Origin: Scandinavium hiltneri
GTDB taxonomy: Bacteria; Pseudomonadota; Gammaproteobacteria; Enterobacterales; Enterobacteriaceae
Direction of reading: 5' to 3'
DNA length: 64,000 nucleotides
Assembly: GCF_024764835.1 (NCBI RefSeq)
Contig: NZ_JALIGE010000075.1
Location: 372,001 to 436,000 of the forward strand
Positions 18,596 through 27,050 of this stretch are shown here, piece by piece. The notes beneath the pieces are model-generated. The model was given only the letters and a program-made list of their open reading frames with translations, had not been told where the DNA came from and did not search any database. The first letter of the stretch is position 1. The number at the start of each line of letters is the position of its first letter. Position numbers and translations under genes: made by a program.

Positions 18596-19786
18596 ATGGA
18601 ACAAACCTGGCGTTGGTATGGACCGAATGATCCGGTTTCTCTTGATGATGTGCGCCAGGCTGGCGCCACCGGCGTTGTGACCGCACTGCACCATATTCCA
18701 AACGGTCAGGTCTGGCCGGTTGATGAAATTAAAGCGCGTCAGGTACTGCTAGCCGAAAAAGGGTTGACCTGGTCCGTCGTGGAAAGTATTCCGGTTCACG
18801 AAGATATTAAAACCCAGTCCGGTGAATGCAAAACGTGGATTGCGAACTACCAGCAGAGCATCCGTAACCTCGCGGCCTGCGGTATTGATACCGTTTGCTA
18901 CAACTTTATGCCGATTCTCGACTGGACCCGTACCGATCTCGAATACACCCTGCCGGACGGTTCGAAGGCTCTTCGTTTCGATCAGATAGCCTTTGCGGCA
19001 TTCGAGCTGCACATCCTCAAGCGCCCAGGTGCTGAAGCGGATTACAGCGCAGAAGAGCAGCAGCAGGCGAAAGACTATTTCCATGCGATGAGCGCGGCAG
19101 AAGTCGAAAAACTGACTCGCAACATCATTGCTGGGCTGCCGGGCGCGGAAGAGGGTTACACCCTGGACCAGTTCCGCAAACGTCTGTCTGAGTACGATCA
19201 CATCAGCAAAGATAACCTGCGTGAAAACATGGCGGTATTCCTGCGCGCTATCGTTCCGGTGGCAGAAGAAGCAGGCGTGCGCCTGGCAGTCCATCCGGAC
19301 GATCCACCGCGTCCAATTCTCGGCCTGCCGCGTATCGTTTCGACCATCGAAGATATGCAATGGCTGAAAGAGACCGTCGACAGCATCTATAACGGTTTCA
19401 CCATGTGTACCGGTTCGTATGGCGTGCGTGCCGACAACGATCTGGTCAAAATGATTGAAACCTTCGGTGACCGTATTCACTTCACTCACCTGCGCGCGAC
19501 GTGTCGTGAAAGCAATCCGAAAACCTTCCATGAAGGTTCGCATCTGAACGGTGACGTGAATATGGTGGCGGTGGTTGACGCTATTCTGTCTGAAGAGTTA
19601 CGCCGAAAGAAAGCGGGCGACCTGCGTCCTATCCCGTTCCGTCCGGACCACGGGCATCAGATGCTGGACGATCTGAAGAAGAAAACCAATCCAGGTTATT
19701 CGGCAATTGGTCGCCTGAAAGGGATGGCTGAAGTGCGCGGCGTAGAGCTGACGCTGAAAATGACCAAATACCCAGAACTGCTGTAA
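18596..19786 (+). CDS. uxuA: Mannonate dehydratase UxuA
   Basis: 396 residues, full length. UxuA family signatures run through the protein: WRWYGPNDPVSLDDVRQAGA near the start, AVHPDDPPRPILGLPRIV, HFTHLRATCRE and RPDHGHQMLDD, which carry the metal-binding Cys and His residues. It dehydrates D-mannonate to 2-keto-3-deoxygluconate (EC 4.2.1.8). The start has SD AGAGGG 8 nt upstream. In E. coli K-12 uxuA sits with uxuB at a different locus; here it is alone and divergent from the UxuB-like yeiQ. A BIME follows. Confidence 0.95.
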   Translation: MEQTWRWYGPNDPVSLDDVRQAGATGVVTALHHIPNGQVWPVDEIKARQVLLAEKGLTWSVVESIPVHEDIKTQSGECKTWIANYQQSIRNLAACGIDTVCYNFMPILDWTRTDLEYTLPDGSKALRFDQIAFAAFELHILKRPGAEADYSAEEQQQAKDYFHAMSAAEVEKLTRNIIAGLPGAEEGYTLDQFRKRLSEYDHISKDNLRENMAVFLRAIVPVAEEAGVRLAVHPDDPPRPILGLPRIVSTIEDMQWLKETVDSIYNGFTMCTGSYGVRADNDLVKMIETFGDRIHFTHLRATCRESNPKTFHEGSHLNGDVNMVAVVDAILSEELRRKKAGDLRPIPFRPDHGHQMLDDLKKKTNPGYSAIGRLKGMAEVRGVELTLKMTKYPELL

Positions 19787-19811
19787 TTGCGGTTAAACTG
19801 CTAGCCTGTTT

Positions 19812-19884
19812 GCCCGATGGCGTTGACGCTTATCGGGCCTACAAAATCTGAACCGTAGGCCCGGCAAGTGCAACGCCGCCGGGC
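19812..19884. repeat. BIME (two inverted REP units)
   Basis: One REP (19812-19841, GCCCGATGGCG then TATCGGGCCTAC) and its inverted partner (19855-19884, GTAGGCCCGGCAAG then GCCGCCGGGC) lie between the convergent ends of uxuA and efpL. This is the usual site for such elements, which bind DNA gyrase or IHF and protect 3' ends. Confidence 0.88.
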
Positions 19885-19898
19885 GCTCATATCAAAAA

Positions 19899-20471
19899 TT
19901 AGTCAGCGCGGCCCATATAGCGGCACTCTTCGATATGAATGCGGATTTTTTCGCCGGTCGTCAGGTATTCAGGTACCTGAATAACCAGGCCGGTGTTCAG
20001 CGTCGCGGGTTTAGTACGGGAGCTGGCGGATGCGCCTTTGATGCCCGGAGCGGTTTCCACAATTTCCAGATCAACGGTCTGCGGCAGCTCAAGGCCCAGC
20101 AGCTGGCTGTCCCACAGCAGGACCTGCATGTCCGGCATCCCACCTTCTGGAATAAACTGAATCTCTTCTTCAATCTGATCTTTGTTGAAGGTGTACGGCG
20201 TGTAGTCTTCTTTATCCATGAACACGTATTCGTTGCCGTCGATGTAAGAGAAGTCAACGAAACGGCGAGTCAGGGTCACGGTATCGACAATATCGTCGCC
20301 TTTAAAACGCTCTTCAACCTTGGTACCGGTACGCACATCGGCAAAGCGCATTTTGTACAGCGTTGCTGCGCCACGGGCGCTCGGGGACTGAATATCAATA
20401 TTTTTTACAATCAGCAGTTTGCCGTTGTAATTCAGCACCATACCTTTTTTGATTTCATTCGCTCTTGGCAT
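19899..20471 (-). CDS. efpL: Elongation factor P-like protein EfpL (YeiP)
   Basis: 190 residues, three EF-P domains (KOW-like N-terminal domain, then two OB folds). The domain I tip reads SPSARGAATLYK, with Arg33 where classical EF-P has the modified lysine; this distinguishes EfpL. It binds the ribosome and relieves stalling at polyproline and certain other motifs. It is monocistronic, divergent from yeiW. Confidence 0.95.
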   Translation of the reverse strand: MPRANEIKKGMVLNYNGKLLIVKNIDIQSPSARGAATLYKMRFADVRTGTKVEERFKGDDIVDTVTLTRRFVDFSYIDGNEYVFMDKEDYTPYTFNKDQIEEEIQFIPEGGMPDMQVLLWDSQLLGLELPQTVDLEIVETAPGIKGASASSRTKPATLNTGLVIQVPEYLTTGEKIRIHIEECRYMGRAD

Positions 20472-20605
20472 TGCAATAATCCTGTTTCAGGGAAGTCTAA
20501 AATATCGCGTAAAAGTACTCGTGCCGCGGCTTTCAGGCAAGTGGAATTCGCTGGTTTTGTGAAAAGGTGATAAGGTGCGTTTCCAGATAAATGAGAGAGT
20601 GAAAG

Positions 20606-20860
20606 ATGGATTGCCGACCGGACTGTGGCGCGTGTTGTACCGCGCCTTCGATTTCCAGCCCAATCCCGGGAATGCCCCACGGCAAGCCTGCCAACACGCC
20701 CTGCATTCAGCTAGATGAGCAGCAGCGTTGCAAAATATTTGGCTCGCCGCTACGCCCGAAAGTGTGCGCCGGGCTAAAGCCTTCCGCAGAAATGTGTGGC
20801 GCAACGTCACAGCAGGCGATGACGTTTCTCATTCATCTGGAAGCGTTAACCGCGCCCTAA
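20606..20860 (+). CDS. yeiW: YeiW, Cys-rich metal-chelating domain protein
   Basis: 84 residues with eight cysteines (3, 7, 10, 11, 33, 42, 54, 64) in the YkgJ/UPF0153 zinc-iron-chelating pattern: CRPDCGACC, then RCKIFGSPLRPKVC. SD GAGAGAG precedes the ATG. The cellular role is unknown. The last codon overlaps the convergent setB stop by 4 bp. Confidence 0.9.
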   Translation: MDCRPDCGACCTAPSISSPIPGMPHGKPANTPCIQLDEQQRCKIFGSPLRPKVCAGLKPSAEMCGATSQQAMTFLIHLEALTAP

Positions 20861-22038
20861 ACGTCTTTGATGCGCCATAAACCGAAGGTGGTGATGATGC
20901 ACATCCCCAGCGCAATCCAGAACACCGCATGATAGCTCCAGATTTCTGCCACCACGCCTGCCATTGAACCAGCGATAATCCAGCCCACGCGCGTAGTGTT
21001 GCTGTACAGCGTGGTCGCAGCTCCCGCCTGACCGGGCATCAAATCCTGAAAATAGAGCATGCCAATCCCTGCGAGAATGCCGATGTAAATGGCGTTCAAC
21101 AGTTGCATCGCCAGCAGCAGCGCAGGGGAGTGAACGGTCAGCATCCCGATGTAGAAAAATATCCCCGCCACTACCGCCACGCGCATCAGAAAACGCTTAC
21201 CGAAACGTTTGGCGTAATAGCCCGCAATCAACATGGTCGGGATTTCCAGCCCGGCGGCGGTGCCCATCATCAGCCCGGCGAGTTTCTCCGGCAGATGCAG
21301 TTCATCAATAATGAACAGCGGCATATTAATGATGTACAGGCTGTTAGTGCCCCACATCATCGTACAGATGACGAACAACAGCAGAGCGTCTCGACGGTTG
21401 GTACGCGGCGCTTCAATGCGCGTGCCTGCGGCCGGGCGCACTTTACGCATGCTGGGCAACAGCATCCAGACAACCGCGCCACAAATCACATAAGCCACTG
21501 CAGCGGACAGGTACATGGTGGTAAAACCAAAGCCCATCGCCAGCGCATAGGCCACGGGCGGGCCAATCACCCACGCAAGTGAAACCTGCGCCCGGAGAAT
21601 AGAGCTGAACATCACCGCCTCACGGCCCGTTTTATCGGCGTGTTCACGCGCAAGGGCAAACATCTGCGGGTTGGACGTCGAGCCGAAGCTGCTAAGGAAG
21701 ACGCCAACAAACAGCAGAATGAAGTAGTTGCGGTTCCATGCGAACAGCACGCAGGCCATCATCCCGAGCAAACAGCAAAAGACAATCAGTGACTTACGAT
21801 CGCCCTGTCGGTCCGAACGACCGGCGAGAAATTGACTCACCAGGATGCCAATTACCGCGCTGCCGGTAAAGAAGAAGCCGACCATCGCCGGGCGGACGTG
21901 GACTTCATTGGTCAGAAACAGGCTCAGGGTTGGCGTCTGCAGTGCGCCAGCAATGCCAGTCAGAAACGCAACCAGAAGGAAGGCGGATGAGGTCAGATCA
22001 AATCCCCGGCGCGGGGCAGCAACGGTCGTATTAGACAT
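20857..22038 (-). CDS. setB: Sugar efflux MFS transporter SetB
   Basis: 393 residues, 12 predicted membrane segments, sugar efflux transporter (Set) family of the MFS. Loop motif FLAGRSDRQGDRKS and the conserved NPQMFALAREHADKTGREA are present. It exports lactose, glucose and related sugars in E. coli; a role in chromosome segregation has also been reported. It is divergent from fruBKA, with a 369-bp gap holding Cra sites and a candidate small ORF. Confidence 0.94.
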   Translation of the reverse strand: MSNTTVAAPRRGFDLTSSAFLLVAFLTGIAGALQTPTLSLFLTNEVHVRPAMVGFFFTGSAVIGILVSQFLAGRSDRQGDRKSLIVFCCLLGMMACVLFAWNRNYFILLFVGVFLSSFGSTSNPQMFALAREHADKTGREAVMFSSILRAQVSLAWVIGPPVAYALAMGFGFTTMYLSAAVAYVICGAVVWMLLPSMRKVRPAAGTRIEAPRTNRRDALLLFVICTMMWGTNSLYIINMPLFIIDELHLPEKLAGLMMGTAAGLEIPTMLIAGYYAKRFGKRFLMRVAVVAGIFFYIGMLTVHSPALLLAMQLLNAIYIGILAGIGMLYFQDLMPGQAGAATTLYSNTTRVGWIIAGSMAGVVAEIWSYHAVFWIALGMCIITTFGLWRIKDV

Positions 22039-22110
22039 TTTGGGTTATCAAAAAACAGGAAGAGGTCGAAGTTTACGCTGGCTGTCAGAAAATAAACAGT
22101 AGGTGCGTCA

Positions 22111-22227
22111 ATGAATGCACAAAAAATCAAAATGGTATTTCATAATGAGAATCACTCCTGGCTGACGGTGCTGAACGCAGCGGCTGACGAAGCGGGAGAG
22201 CGTCAGCAAATGTGGCGGGAAGGATAA
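22111..22227 (+). CDS. Candidate small ORF in the setB-fruB gap
   Basis: 38 codons with an ATG preceded by TAGGTG at 6 nt, beginning MNAQKIKMVFHNENHSWLTV and ending ERQQMWREG. It is soluble, with no motif I know. It lies upstream of both Cra sites, divergent from setB (72 bp away). The first three codons and the SD make it plausible, but length alone is not evidence. It could equally be untranslated promoter DNA: a 5' part also resembles a Fur box (ATAATGAGAATCA). Confidence 0.3.
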   Translation: MNAQKIKMVFHNENHSWLTVLNAAADEAGERQQMWREG

Positions 22228-22307
22228 CGAAATGTGCAGTAGCTCTAAATTCTGACATCCAAAAATAAACTTTGCTTGCGCATTGTACAAGGCTGACACA
22301 GACTCAT

Positions 22308-22319
22308 TGAAACGTTTCA
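22308..22319. promoter_or_regulatory. Cra (FruR) operator, distal
   Basis: TGAAACGTTTCA, a perfect palindrome equal to the Cra core, 89 bp upstream of fruB. Cra bound here should repress fruBKA until fructose-1-phosphate releases it. Confidence 0.85.
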
Positions 22320-22372
22320 GCGTCATATTTTCATCTTACAAGAAGCAGGGTGACGTATTTTTTCTCAAGTTA

Positions 22373-22386
22373 GCTGAAACGATTCA
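22373..22386. promoter_or_regulatory. Cra (FruR) operator, proximal
   Basis: GCTGAAACGATTCA matches the Cra consensus GCTGAAnCGnTTCA. It lies 22 bp upstream of the fruB ATG and 65 bp from the distal site, the same two-operator layout as the E. coli fru promoter. Confidence 0.85.
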
Positions 22387-22407
22387 ATTCAGCGAGAGAG
22401 GAGAACC

Positions 22408-23538
22408 ATGTTCAAGTTATCAGCACAGGATATTCATCCCGGTCAGCAGGCCGAGAATAAAGAAGAGGCGATTCGCCAGATAGCGTCAGCTCTGGTCAGC
22501 GCCGGTAACGTTGCGAACGGTTACGTCGATGGAATGCTGGCTCGCGAGCAGCAGACCTCAACGTTTCTTGGCAACGGTATCGCCATCCCTCATGGCACCA
22601 CCGACACCCGCGATCAGGTACTGAAAACCGGCGTTCAGGTTTATCAGTTCCCACAGGGCATTACCTGGGGCGAAGGGCAGACCGCGTATGTCGCGATCGG
22701 CATCGCCGCCAGCTCTGACGAACACCTCGGCCTGCTGCGTCAGCTGACGCACGTGCTGAGCGATGATGACGTGGCTGAACAGCTGAAAACCGCGACCACC
22801 GCGGAAGAGCTGCGCGCGCTATTGATGGGCGAAAAACAGAGTGAAGCCCTGAAACTCGATAACGACACCCTCACGCTGGACGTCGATGCGAGCAGCCTGG
22901 TGACGTTGCAGGCGCTAAATGCTGCGCGTCTGAAAGAAGCGGGTGCCGCGGATGCCGGATTTGTTGCACACGTCATTAATGACCAGCCGCTGAATCTGGG
23001 GCAGGGCATCTGGCTGAACGACAGTGCTGAAGGCAACCTGAAAAGCGCCGTTGCGGTGAGCCGGGCTAAAGCGCCGTTCACCGTCGATGGGCACTCCGCC
23101 GCGCTGCTGGTGACCGTTGCTATGGCCGATGAACAGCCAACTGCGGTGCTGAGCCGTCTGAGTGCATTGCTGCTCGACAATAAAGCTGAACGCCTGCTGA
23201 ACGCCGATGCCGCAACGCTGTTAGCGCTGCTGACCAGCGACGATTCTCCTGCGGAAGATCTACTGAGTGCGGAATTTGTTGTCCGCAATGAACACGGACT
23301 CCACGCGCGTCCAGGAACCATGCTGGTGAACACTATCAAACAATTTAGCAGTGACATTACCGTCACCAATCTCGACGGCAGCGGAAAACCGGCTAACGGT
23401 CGCAGCCTGATGAAAGTCGTGGCACTTGGCGTGAAAAAAGGCCATCGCCTGCGCTTCACCGCCCAGGGTGATGATGCGCAGGTGGCGCTGAATGCCATTG
23501 GCGAAGCCATCGCTTCCGGTCTTGGGGAGGGCGCGTAA
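22408..23538 (+). CDS. fruB: Fructose PTS diphosphoryl transfer protein FruB
   Basis: 376 residues: EIIA-Fru (about 1-145) with phospho-His62 in IAIPHGTTDTR, a central M domain (about 156-270), and a C-terminal pseudo-HPr (FPr, about 285-376) with His299 in NEHGLHARPG. It passes phosphate from enzyme I to FruA. SD GAGAGGAGA precedes the ATG. It is the first gene of fruBKA, and its stop overlaps the fruK start by one base. Confidence 0.97.
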   Translation: MFKLSAQDIHPGQQAENKEEAIRQIASALVSAGNVANGYVDGMLAREQQTSTFLGNGIAIPHGTTDTRDQVLKTGVQVYQFPQGITWGEGQTAYVAIGIAASSDEHLGLLRQLTHVLSDDDVAEQLKTATTAEELRALLMGEKQSEALKLDNDTLTLDVDASSLVTLQALNAARLKEAGAADAGFVAHVINDQPLNLGQGIWLNDSAEGNLKSAVAVSRAKAPFTVDGHSAALLVTVAMADEQPTAVLSRLSALLLDNKAERLLNADAATLLALLTSDDSPAEDLLSAEFVVRNEHGLHARPGTMLVNTIKQFSSDITVTNLDGSGKPANGRSLMKVVALGVKKGHRLRFTAQGDDAQVALNAIGEAIASGLGEGA

Positions 23539-24476
23539 TGAGCAGACGTGTTGCCACAATCACCCTCAATCCGGCCTACGATCTCGTAGGGTTTACCCCG
23601 GAAGTTGAACGCGGCGAAGTGAACCTGGTGCGTACCACCGGTCTGCATGCGGCGGGTAAGGGCATTAACGTTGCGAAGGTCCTGAAAGATCTCGGCATTG
23701 ATGTGACCGTTGGTGGCTTTCTGGGTAAAGACAACCAGGATGGCTTCCAGCAGCTGTTCAGCGAACTCGGTATCGCCAACCGTTTCCAGGTGGTTCAGGG
23801 CCGTACCCGTATTAACGTCAAACTGACAGAAAAAGACGGTGAAGTGACCGACTTTAACTTCTCCGGTTTCGACGTCACGGCAGGCGACTGGGAACGTTTC
23901 GTTAATGATTCCCTGAGCTGGCTGGGTCAGTTCGACATGGTGTGCGTCAGCGGCAGTCTGCCTGCGGGTGTCAGCCCGGAAGCCTTCACTGACTGGATGA
24001 CGCGCCTGCGCAGCCAGTGTCCGTGCATCATTTTTGACAGCAGCCGTGAAGCGCTGGTGGCCGGTCTGAAAGCTGCACCGTGGCTGGTTAAACCGAACCG
24101 TCGCGAGCTGGAAATCTGGGCCGGTCGCAAACTGCCAGAAATGAAAGACGTGATTGAAGCTGCGCACGCACTGCGCGAACAGGGCATTGCTCATGTGGTG
24201 ATTTCACTGGGTGCTGAAGGCGCGCTGTGGGTCAACGCATCCGGTGAGTGGATAGCAAAACCGCCGTCCGTAGAGGTGGTGAGCACCGTTGGTGCCGGGG
24301 ATTCGATGGTGGGTGGCCTGATTTACGGCCTCCTGATGCGCGAATCCAGTGAACATACGTTACGCCTGGCAACAGCCGTTGCTGCACTGGCTGTCAGCCA
24401 GAGTAACGTAGGGATTACCGATCGTACCCAGTTGGCCGCGATGATGGCGCGTGTTGACTTACAACCCTTCAATTGA
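23538..24476 (+). CDS. fruK: 1-Phosphofructokinase FruK
   Basis: 312 residues, PfkB/ribokinase family. The N-terminal signature is GLHAAGKGINVAKVLKDLG and the C-terminal ATP/anion-hole motif is VSTVGAGDSMVGG with its catalytic Asp. It phosphorylates fructose-1-phosphate to fructose-1,6-bisphosphate. It overlaps fruB (TAATG) and precedes fruA by 16 bp. Confidence 0.97.
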   Translation: MSRRVATITLNPAYDLVGFTPEVERGEVNLVRTTGLHAAGKGINVAKVLKDLGIDVTVGGFLGKDNQDGFQQLFSELGIANRFQVVQGRTRINVKLTEKDGEVTDFNFSGFDVTAGDWERFVNDSLSWLGQFDMVCVSGSLPAGVSPEAFTDWMTRLRSQCPCIIFDSSREALVAGLKAAPWLVKPNRRELEIWAGRKLPEMKDVIEAAHALREQGIAHVVISLGAEGALWVNASGEWIAKPPSVEVVSTVGAGDSMVGGLIYGLLMRESSEHTLRLATAVAALAVSQSNVGITDRTQLAAMMARVDLQPFN

Positions 24477-24492
24477 CAGCAGGAGAGGCATA

Positions 24493-26178
24493 ATGAAAAC
24501 GCTGCTGATTATCGATTCCGGACTCGGACAGGCGCGCGCCTATATGGCGAAAACCCTTCTGAGTGCGGCGGCCCAAAAAGCCCATTTAGACATTATCGAC
24601 AACCCGAACGACGCTGAGCTGGCGATTGTGCTGGGTTCTGCACTGCCAGCAGATAGCGCGCTGAACGGTAAACAGGTTTACCTCGGCGATGTGAATCGCG
24701 CGGTGGCACACCCGGAGCTGTTCCTGAGCGAAGCTAAATCTCACGCAGCGCCATACGTGACGCCTGCGGTGATTGCGCCAGTGGCGAAAAGTGGTGCCAA
24801 ACGCATCGTGGCCGTTACGGCTTGCCCGACCGGTGTGGCACACACCTTTATGGCCGCAGAAGCGATTGAAACCGAAGCGAAAAAACGCGGCTGGTGGGTG
24901 AAAGTTGAAACCCGCGGATCCGTCGGGGCGGGCAATGCGATTACGCCGGAAGAAGTGGCGGAAGCGGATCTGGTTATCGTCGCGGCTGACATCGAAGTGG
25001 ACCTGGCGAAATTTGCTGGTAAACCGATGTACCGCACTTCAACCGGTCTGGCGCTGAAGAAAACGGCGCAGGAACTGGATAAAGCGGTAGTTGAAGCTGA
25101 ACCGTATTTGCCGAAAGGCAACGTGCAGTCGGCTCAGGAAGGCAAGAAGAAAGGCGGCGGGGCGTACAGCCACCTGCTGACCGGCGTATCTTACATGCTG
25201 CCGATGGTGGTCGCGGGCGGTCTGTGTATCGCGCTCTCCTTCGCATTCGGTATTACCGCGTTCAAAGAAGAAGGCACGCTGGCGGCGGCGCTGATGCAAA
25301 TCGGCGGTGGTTCAGCCTTCGCGCTGATGGTTCCGGTGTTAGCGGGTTATATCGCATTCTCCATCGCGGACCGTCCGGGCCTGACTCCAGGTCTTATTGG
25401 CGGTATGCTGGCAGTCAGCACCGGGGCGGGCTTTATCGGCGGTATCATTGCGGGTTTCCTTGCCGGTTACGTCGCGAGAATGATCAGCACCAAAGTGAAG
25501 CTCCCGCCTAGCATGGAAGCGCTGAAACCGATTCTGATAATCCCGCTGTTTTCCAGTCTGATTGTCGGTCTGGCGATGATTTACCTGATTGGTAAACCGG
25601 TTTCGGGCATCCTCGCGGGTCTGACGCACTGGCTGCAAACCATGGGTACCGCGAATGCGGTTCTGCTCGGCGCCATCCTGGGGGCGATGATGTGTACCGA
25701 TATGGGTGGCCCGGTGAACAAAGCGGCTTACGCGTTTGGTGTCGGGCTGCTGAGTACGCAAACTTATGCGCCGATGGCCGCAATTATGGCGGCAGGCATG
25801 GTACCACCGCTGGCGCTTGGTCTGGCAACGATTGTGGCACGTCGTAAGTTCGATAAAGCGCAGCAGGAAGGGGGCAAAGCCGCTCTGGTGCTCGGTCTGT
25901 GCTTCATTACCGAAGGTGCGATTCCGTTTGCGGCCCGTGACCCAATGCGCGTTCTGCCTTGCTGTATCATCGGTGGCGCGGTAACAGGCGCAATGTCGAT
26001 GGCGGTCGGTGCGAAGCTGATGGCCCCGCACGGCGGTCTGTTTGTCCTGCTCATCCCAGGCGCAATCACCCCGGTTCTGGGTTACCTGATGGCGATTGTT
26101 GTCGGTACGCTGGTAGCGGGTCTCTCTTACGCGGTGCTGAAACGCCCGGAAGCAGAGGCCGTTGCTAAAGCAGCGTAA
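24493..26178 (+). CDS. fruA: Fructose PTS EIIB'BC permease FruA
   Basis: 561 residues. A degenerate EIIB' (about 1-100), EIIB with phospho-Cys111 in VTACPTGVAHTFMAAEA (about 105-200), a Lys/Gly-rich linker, and a membrane EIIC (about 225-550) with DMGGPVNKAAYAFG. It imports fructose as fructose-1-phosphate. The start MKTLLIID has SD AGGAGAGG; the longest frame begins 14 codons earlier, inside fruK. Confidence 0.96.
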   Translation: MKTLLIIDSGLGQARAYMAKTLLSAAAQKAHLDIIDNPNDAELAIVLGSALPADSALNGKQVYLGDVNRAVAHPELFLSEAKSHAAPYVTPAVIAPVAKSGAKRIVAVTACPTGVAHTFMAAEAIETEAKKRGWWVKVETRGSVGAGNAITPEEVAEADLVIVAADIEVDLAKFAGKPMYRTSTGLALKKTAQELDKAVVEAEPYLPKGNVQSAQEGKKKGGGAYSHLLTGVSYMLPMVVAGGLCIALSFAFGITAFKEEGTLAAALMQIGGGSAFALMVPVLAGYIAFSIADRPGLTPGLIGGMLAVSTGAGFIGGIIAGFLAGYVARMISTKVKLPPSMEALKPILIIPLFSSLIVGLAMIYLIGKPVSGILAGLTHWLQTMGTANAVLLGAILGAMMCTDMGGPVNKAAYAFGVGLLSTQTYAPMAAIMAAGMVPPLALGLATIVARRKFDKAQQEGGKAALVLGLCFITEGAIPFAARDPMRVLPCCIIGGAVTGAMSMAVGAKLMAPHGGLFVLLIPGAITPVLGYLMAIVVGTLVAGLSYAVLKRPEAEAVAKAA

Positions 26179-26194
26179 ACCACCCTCTCGTTCT

Positions 26195-26223
26195 AAAAGG
26201 CAGAGCTCGCTCTGCCTTTTTTA
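26195..26223. terminator. Terminator of fruBKA
   Basis: AAAAGGCAGAG and CTCTGCCTTTTTT around a 4-nt loop, 16 bp after the fruA stop and touching the convergent yeiL stop. It probably serves both directions. Confidence 0.85.
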
Positions 26224-26919
26224 CGTCAGCAACGCACTAAAATTTCTCTCCGGATCCATCGCCAGCGCGAGGGTGAACAATGCCTGTTTGTTGCTGATGG
26301 CATATCCCGTTTTCTTTTTTTGCAGTAATCCATCCCGGGTAAATTGCGCAATCACGTACAGCAAGTGACGATACGATACGCCCATATATTCTGCGGCCTG
26401 CGTATGTTTTTCCTGATAAAGCTCGCCATGTTGGGTCAGCAAAATAAACGCCGCCAGTCGGTTTGTCAGCGGGAAAGACTGGTTTTGCGTCAAAGAGACA
26501 ATGTTCCGATAGTTCTTACGGCTAAGCGCAATGCAGAGGTTGCGTAAAAATGTCACATCATTGAGCAACTGCGGACGGAACGATTTCATGGGGAGTGTGA
26601 GGCACCAGCACTCCTCAATGGCCTGTACAGCGCGTGGCTCGTGGCGGGTATCCACCAGCTCGATTTCACCGATAAAGCAGGACGCGCCGAAAAAATCGAT
26701 CAATGAAACGCGGCCATTAGGCAGCGTGGCATAAAGTTTGGCCCTTCCGCGGACCAGATAAAACAACCAGACGGGCTGCGCGCCTTCCTCAACAATGTAG
26801 TCTCCGGCAGCGATGTGAAACAGATGCGTCGCCCGCTCAACGGCCACGGAAAACCGCCCGAGGTAGCCTGAATCACGGATCAGCTGCTTTTTGAGATCGT
26901 CGTTATAGATTTCTTTCAT
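26221..26919 (-). CDS. yeiL: CRP/FNR-family regulator YeiL
   Basis: 232 residues. Cyclic-nucleotide-like beta-roll (about 30-140, GDYIVEEGAQPVWLFYLVRG, GEIELVD) and a C-terminal winged helix with HTQAAEYMGVSYRHLLYVIA as recognition region. Cysteines in the sensor half (GASCFIGE, ECWCLTLP) fit the proposed Fe-S sensor. In E. coli it is tied to stationary-phase and nitrogen-starvation survival. It is about 13 residues longer at the N-terminus than I recall for E. coli. It is divergent from rihB, with perfect dyads in the gap. Confidence 0.9.
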   Translation of the reverse strand: MKEIYNDDLKKQLIRDSGYLGRFSVAVERATHLFHIAAGDYIVEEGAQPVWLFYLVRGRAKLYATLPNGRVSLIDFFGASCFIGEIELVDTRHEPRAVQAIEECWCLTLPMKSFRPQLLNDVTFLRNLCIALSRKNYRNIVSLTQNQSFPLTNRLAAFILLTQHGELYQEKHTQAAEYMGVSYRHLLYVIAQFTRDGLLQKKKTGYAISNKQALFTLALAMDPERNFSALLT

Positions 26920-26933
26920 CGCCCTTTCCCGGT

Positions 26934-26949
26934 ATGAGATTTCTCATAT
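26934..26949. promoter_or_regulatory. Dyad at the yeiL start
   Basis: TATGAGA-TT-TCTCATA, 7-bp perfect arms, 14 bp upstream of the yeiL ATG. A CRP-family dimer such as YeiL itself could bind it (inference). Confidence 0.4.
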
Positions 26950-26996
26950 CCAGCATACGTTTTGCGTTGTTACGATTCAATCATCACTCTGGTTTA

Positions 26997-27014
26997 CATT
27001 TCATCGTCGAAATG
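26997..27014. promoter_or_regulatory. Dyad upstream of rihB
   Basis: CATTTC-ATCGTC-GAAATG, 6-bp perfect arms with a 6-bp spacer, 36 bp before the rihB ATG. The spacing is that of CRP-family sites but the arms are not TGTGA. No regulator is assigned. Confidence 0.35.
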
Positions 27015-27050
27015 AAAATAACGCTGTCGTTAATCACCGAGGAAATAAAA

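Noticed and set aside
22740..24194. 484-codon open frame on the minus strand opposite fruB/fruK
   Set aside because: Spans two clear genes, is low-complexity Ser/Arg-rich in part, and has no family signature; it is an antisense shadow of GC-biased codons.
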